In this document: positions 13,560-15,441 of the stretch, in pieces
Position numbering within the stretch: the first letter of the stretch is position 1
Layout: every line of letters starts with the position of its first letter
Origin: Paraktedonobacter sp035294465
Lineage (GTDB): Bacteria; Chloroflexota; Ktedonobacteria; Ktedonobacterales; Ktedonobacteraceae
NCBI GenBank assembly: GCA_035294465.1
Contig: DATGKW010000119.1
Location: 1 to 15,441, forward strand
Length of the DNA stretch: 15,441 nt
Direction: 5' to 3'
Program-made: the position numbers and the translations under genes
Notes under the pieces: generated by a model
Told to the model about the DNA's origin: nothing
The model's database searches: none
Seen by the model: the letters and a program-made list of their open reading frames with translations, nothing else

Positions 13560-14983
13560 ACTACGCTGATGCCCTGGCCTATATCTATGGCTTGAGTGAT
13601 TTTGAGCGCAGTGGCAAGTTTCGCAATGATCGCGAACAGCATCTTTTGCGCGAAGGTCGCCTGCTGGAACTATTGGGCAATCCCCATGACAGCTATAGCT
13701 GCACGCTGATCGCCGGGACTAAGGGAAAAGGCTCAACGGCGGCCTGCATCGAGAGTGTTCTGCGCGCAGCCGGCGTGCGTACCGGCCTCTATACCCAGCC
13801 GGATCTGCACACGTTCCGCGAGCGTATACGCGTGCGAGGGCGGTTAATCAGCGAAGAGGAAGTAGCAGACCTGCTGCCGGAAGTGCGCGCTGCTGTGGAG
13901 CAGATTGATCGGGAGGGCCGCTTTAATCCCTTTATTCCCTATGAAGTAGCCACCGCTCTGGCGTTGCTCTATTTTCAGCGCCAGGGAGTTCAGCATGCTG
14001 TGCTGGAGGTGGGGATTGGTGGGCGGCTGGACGCTACCAATGTGACACAACCTGTGGTTTCGGTGATTGCCTCGATCAGCTATGACCATATGAACGTGCT
14101 GGGCAACACCCTGACTGAAATTGCGACGGAAAAAGCCGGCATTATCAAGCCGGGCCGCGTGGTTGTGACCTCTGCCCGTCCGCCGGAGGCCCTGCTACCC
14201 ATCGCGCGTATTGCCCAGGAGCGGCAGGCCAGACTTGTGCGCGTTGGTTCGGCTGCTGGCGATACCGCTCAGAAGGAAGTCGAGGAGGGACTTTTGCCTG
14301 CGCTCGGCTATCGCTATCAGCCTGAGCAGCAGAGTCAGGAGCGCCAGATCTTTACGGTCTTTACTCCACAAAGAGTCTATCGCAATCTGGAGATTCCTCT
14401 GTTGGGTCTGCACCAGATCGAGAACGCAGCACTGGCTCTGGCTACGTTAGAGAGCCTGCGAGTCGGTGGGGGGGCAGAGTGTTCGTGGGATGAAGAGGCG
14501 TTGCGCCGGGGCTTGCGGGATGTGCGTTGGTCCGCCCGCATGGAGATAGTCGCGCGCCAACCAACCATCATTGTTGATGGCGCGCATAATGCCGATTCGA
14601 TGCAGAAACTTGTGCAGAGCCTGAACGAGCTTTTCTCGTTCAAGCGGCTTCTGGTAGTCCTGGGCTTCAATGCGGACAAAGACCTGCCTGGCATGATTCA
14701 GGCTCTGGCGGATATTGACAGCGTTGTTCTCACCAGAGCGCTCAATCCTCGTGCAGCCACGCTGGAACGTATGCAGGAACTCTTTGGGCAGTACGCGCCA
14801 GCAGTCAAAGTCTATACCGCCGGCGAGAGCCGGGCGGCCATGGAACTCGCGCGCACTCTGGCCGCTCCTGATGACCTCATCTGCGCGACTGGTTCGCTCT
14901 ACCTGGCCGCTGAAGTATTACGCTGGGCGGCCTCCCAGGGTGAGGAGCGCGTGGCTGCCAGCATAGAAGGTGTCGATCATTGA
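13556..14983 (+). CDS. folC: Bifunctional folylpolyglutamate / dihydrofolate synthase
   Basis: 475 aa Mur-ligase-type enzyme; adds glutamate to dihydropteroate and then further glutamates to folates, using ATP. P-loop GTKGKGST (54-61); YTQPDLHTFRERI (79-91), the usual substrate loop; LEVGIGGRLDATN (150-162); SYDHMNVLGNT (175-185; metal-binding His178); EKAGIIKPG (192-200); C-terminal domain with DGAHN (341-345) and GSLYLAAEV (446-454). The length is slightly above typical FolC (about 420-430), partly from a Gln/Glu-rich insert near 232-265. Starts inside the folP stop codon (ATGA at 13556-13559). Whether it does both reactions is the usual expectation when only one folC is present and cannot be checked here. 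Confidence 0.95.
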   Translation: MNYADALAYIYGLSDFERSGKFRNDREQHLLREGRLLELLGNPHDSYSCTLIAGTKGKGSTAACIESVLRAAGVRTGLYTQPDLHTFRERIRVRGRLISEEEVADLLPEVRAAVEQIDREGRFNPFIPYEVATALALLYFQRQGVQHAVLEVGIGGRLDATNVTQPVVSVIASISYDHMNVLGNTLTEIATEKAGIIKPGRVVVTSARPPEALLPIARIAQERQARLVRVGSAAGDTAQKEVEEGLLPALGYRYQPEQQSQERQIFTVFTPQRVYRNLEIPLLGLHQIENAALALATLESLRVGGGAECSWDEEALRRGLRDVRWSARMEIVARQPTIIVDGAHNADSMQKLVQSLNELFSFKRLLVVLGFNADKDLPGMIQALADIDSVVLTRALNPRAATLERMQELFGQYAPAVKVYTAGESRAAMELARTLAAPDDLICATGSLYLAAEVLRWAASQGEERVAASIEGVDH

Positions 14984-15193
14984 TTATTGCAGAGCGCCCT
15001 GTGCTTCTGCTTTACGCATTGCATAGCGCGCGCTGCCCTTTTTGCCGGCGGCCGAAGCCTCTTCGGCTGTCCACTGGTGGGCTGTGCCACGCGCCTGAGA
15101 TGTGCGTCCCCCCTTGCTGGCGATTTCACGGCGACGTTCTGGACTCATAGCCGCGAGTCCCCGAGGTCGTTTGCTTCTTGTCTCTGCGATCAT
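14984..15193 (-). CDS. Small KGG-repeat (stress-induced acidophilic repeat) protein
   Basis: 69 aa from ATG 15193, basic and hydrophilic. It carries the KGG motif of the stress-induced bacterial acidophilic repeat family (Con-10/GsiB-like): GLAAMSPERRREIASKGG (12-29) and a degenerate second copy ending in AGKKGS (49-54), with HQWTAEEA between them. Family members are small, probably disordered, general-stress proteins. Ribosome-site choice: GGAGG ends 2 nt from this ATG, while AAAGG lies 9 nt away; the in-frame TTG 15202 lies inside the ribosome-binding region and is unlikely. The stop (14986-14984) directly abuts the folC stop (14981-14983) in convergent orientation, leaving no room for a terminator between them. 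Confidence 0.85.
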   Translation of the reverse strand: MIAETRSKRPRGLAAMSPERRREIASKGGRTSQARGTAHQWTAEEASAAGKKGSARYAMRKAEAQGALQ

Positions 15194-15202
15194 CTCCTCC
15201 AA

Positions 15203-15441
15203 CCTTTCTTTGTGTGCTCTCGTAGACGTTTAACTGCGGTCAAGGTAACCATTTCTGGGGGTATTTGCCTTACCGCTCAGACAGTTAAAGCCGAGGCAAT
15301 TACTAACACGACTGAACGGCACACAATGTTACACCGAAACAAAGGTTGTTATCCTCTGCCTATAGACAGGATACCAGAGATACCAACACTCAGCAATAGA
15401 TTCTGAGCGTGTTATCCTGATTTCTTAGCCATTTTGGGAAA
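15203..15441. other. Non-coding right end upstream of KGG gene
   Basis: No convincing gene in either strand. It holds the likely promoter region of the KGG gene, but no clear -35/-10 pair could be picked (TTGACC on the minus strand at 15243-15238 has no good -10). CAGGATAC (15367-15374) repeats a motif seen upstream of folP. An imperfect inverted repeat AACACTCAG / CTGAGCGTGTT lies near 15384-15413. A nine-codon open stretch entering from the right edge on the minus strand could be a gene end but is too short to call. Confidence 0.4.

Noticed and set aside
14987..15406. Plus-strand open frame of 139 codons opposite the KGG gene
   Set aside because: Covers the antisense of a recognisable KGG protein and its ribosome-binding site; Cys-rich content is an artefact of the opposite strand.
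1..15441. tRNA, rRNA, CRISPR arrays, transposases, phage genes
   Set aside because: No TpsiC-type tRNA motifs, no spaced short direct repeats, and no DDE or integrase motifs were seen by eye. A covariance-model scan would be decisive for RNAs.

Overview
The window reads as a chromosomal segment of a moderately GC-rich, soil- or compost-type bacterium. The best guess is a Ktedonobacterales-like member of the Chloroflexota. The grounds are secreted multidomain carbohydrate enzymes with Thr-Pro linkers, a beta-grasp/WD40 membrane protein, a KGG-repeat stress protein and bacterial-type sigma-70 promoters. No rRNA or marker gene fixes the lineage, so this is inference.

Left part (1-5800) is a secreted-protein locus. 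It holds a thaumatin-like protein that runs off the left edge, a GH16 beta-1,3-glucanase with two nearly identical C-terminal beta-glucan-binding (CBM56-like) modules, a LacI-family repressor, and a divergently transcribed PHB-depolymerase-family (CE1-like) esterase with a C-terminal CBM2. The repressor has a textbook operator arrangement: one perfect palindrome sits between the -35 and -10 of its own promoter and another lies at the predicted transcription start. A degenerate copy lies upstream of the glucanase. The simplest reading is a sugar-responsive locus for attacking beta-glucan-rich material such as fungal walls.

Middle part (5873-10695) holds a large fused FAD/Fe-S dehydrogenase of the YdiJ/GlcD-GlpC type, divergent from a membrane protein with an N-terminal ubiquitin-like (YukD/EsaB-like) domain, one transmembrane helix and a seven-bladed WD40 propeller.

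Right part (10692-15193) holds an all-trans polyprenyl diphosphate synthase and, upstream on the same strand, a Cys/His-rich zinc-finger protein with a C-terminal membrane helix. Divergent from these is a translationally coupled folate pair, folP-folC (ATGA overlap). A small KGG-repeat protein converges on folC with directly abutting stop codons. The last ~250 bases are non-coding as far as can be seen.

No tRNA, rRNA, CRISPR array, insertion sequence or phage gene was recognised.
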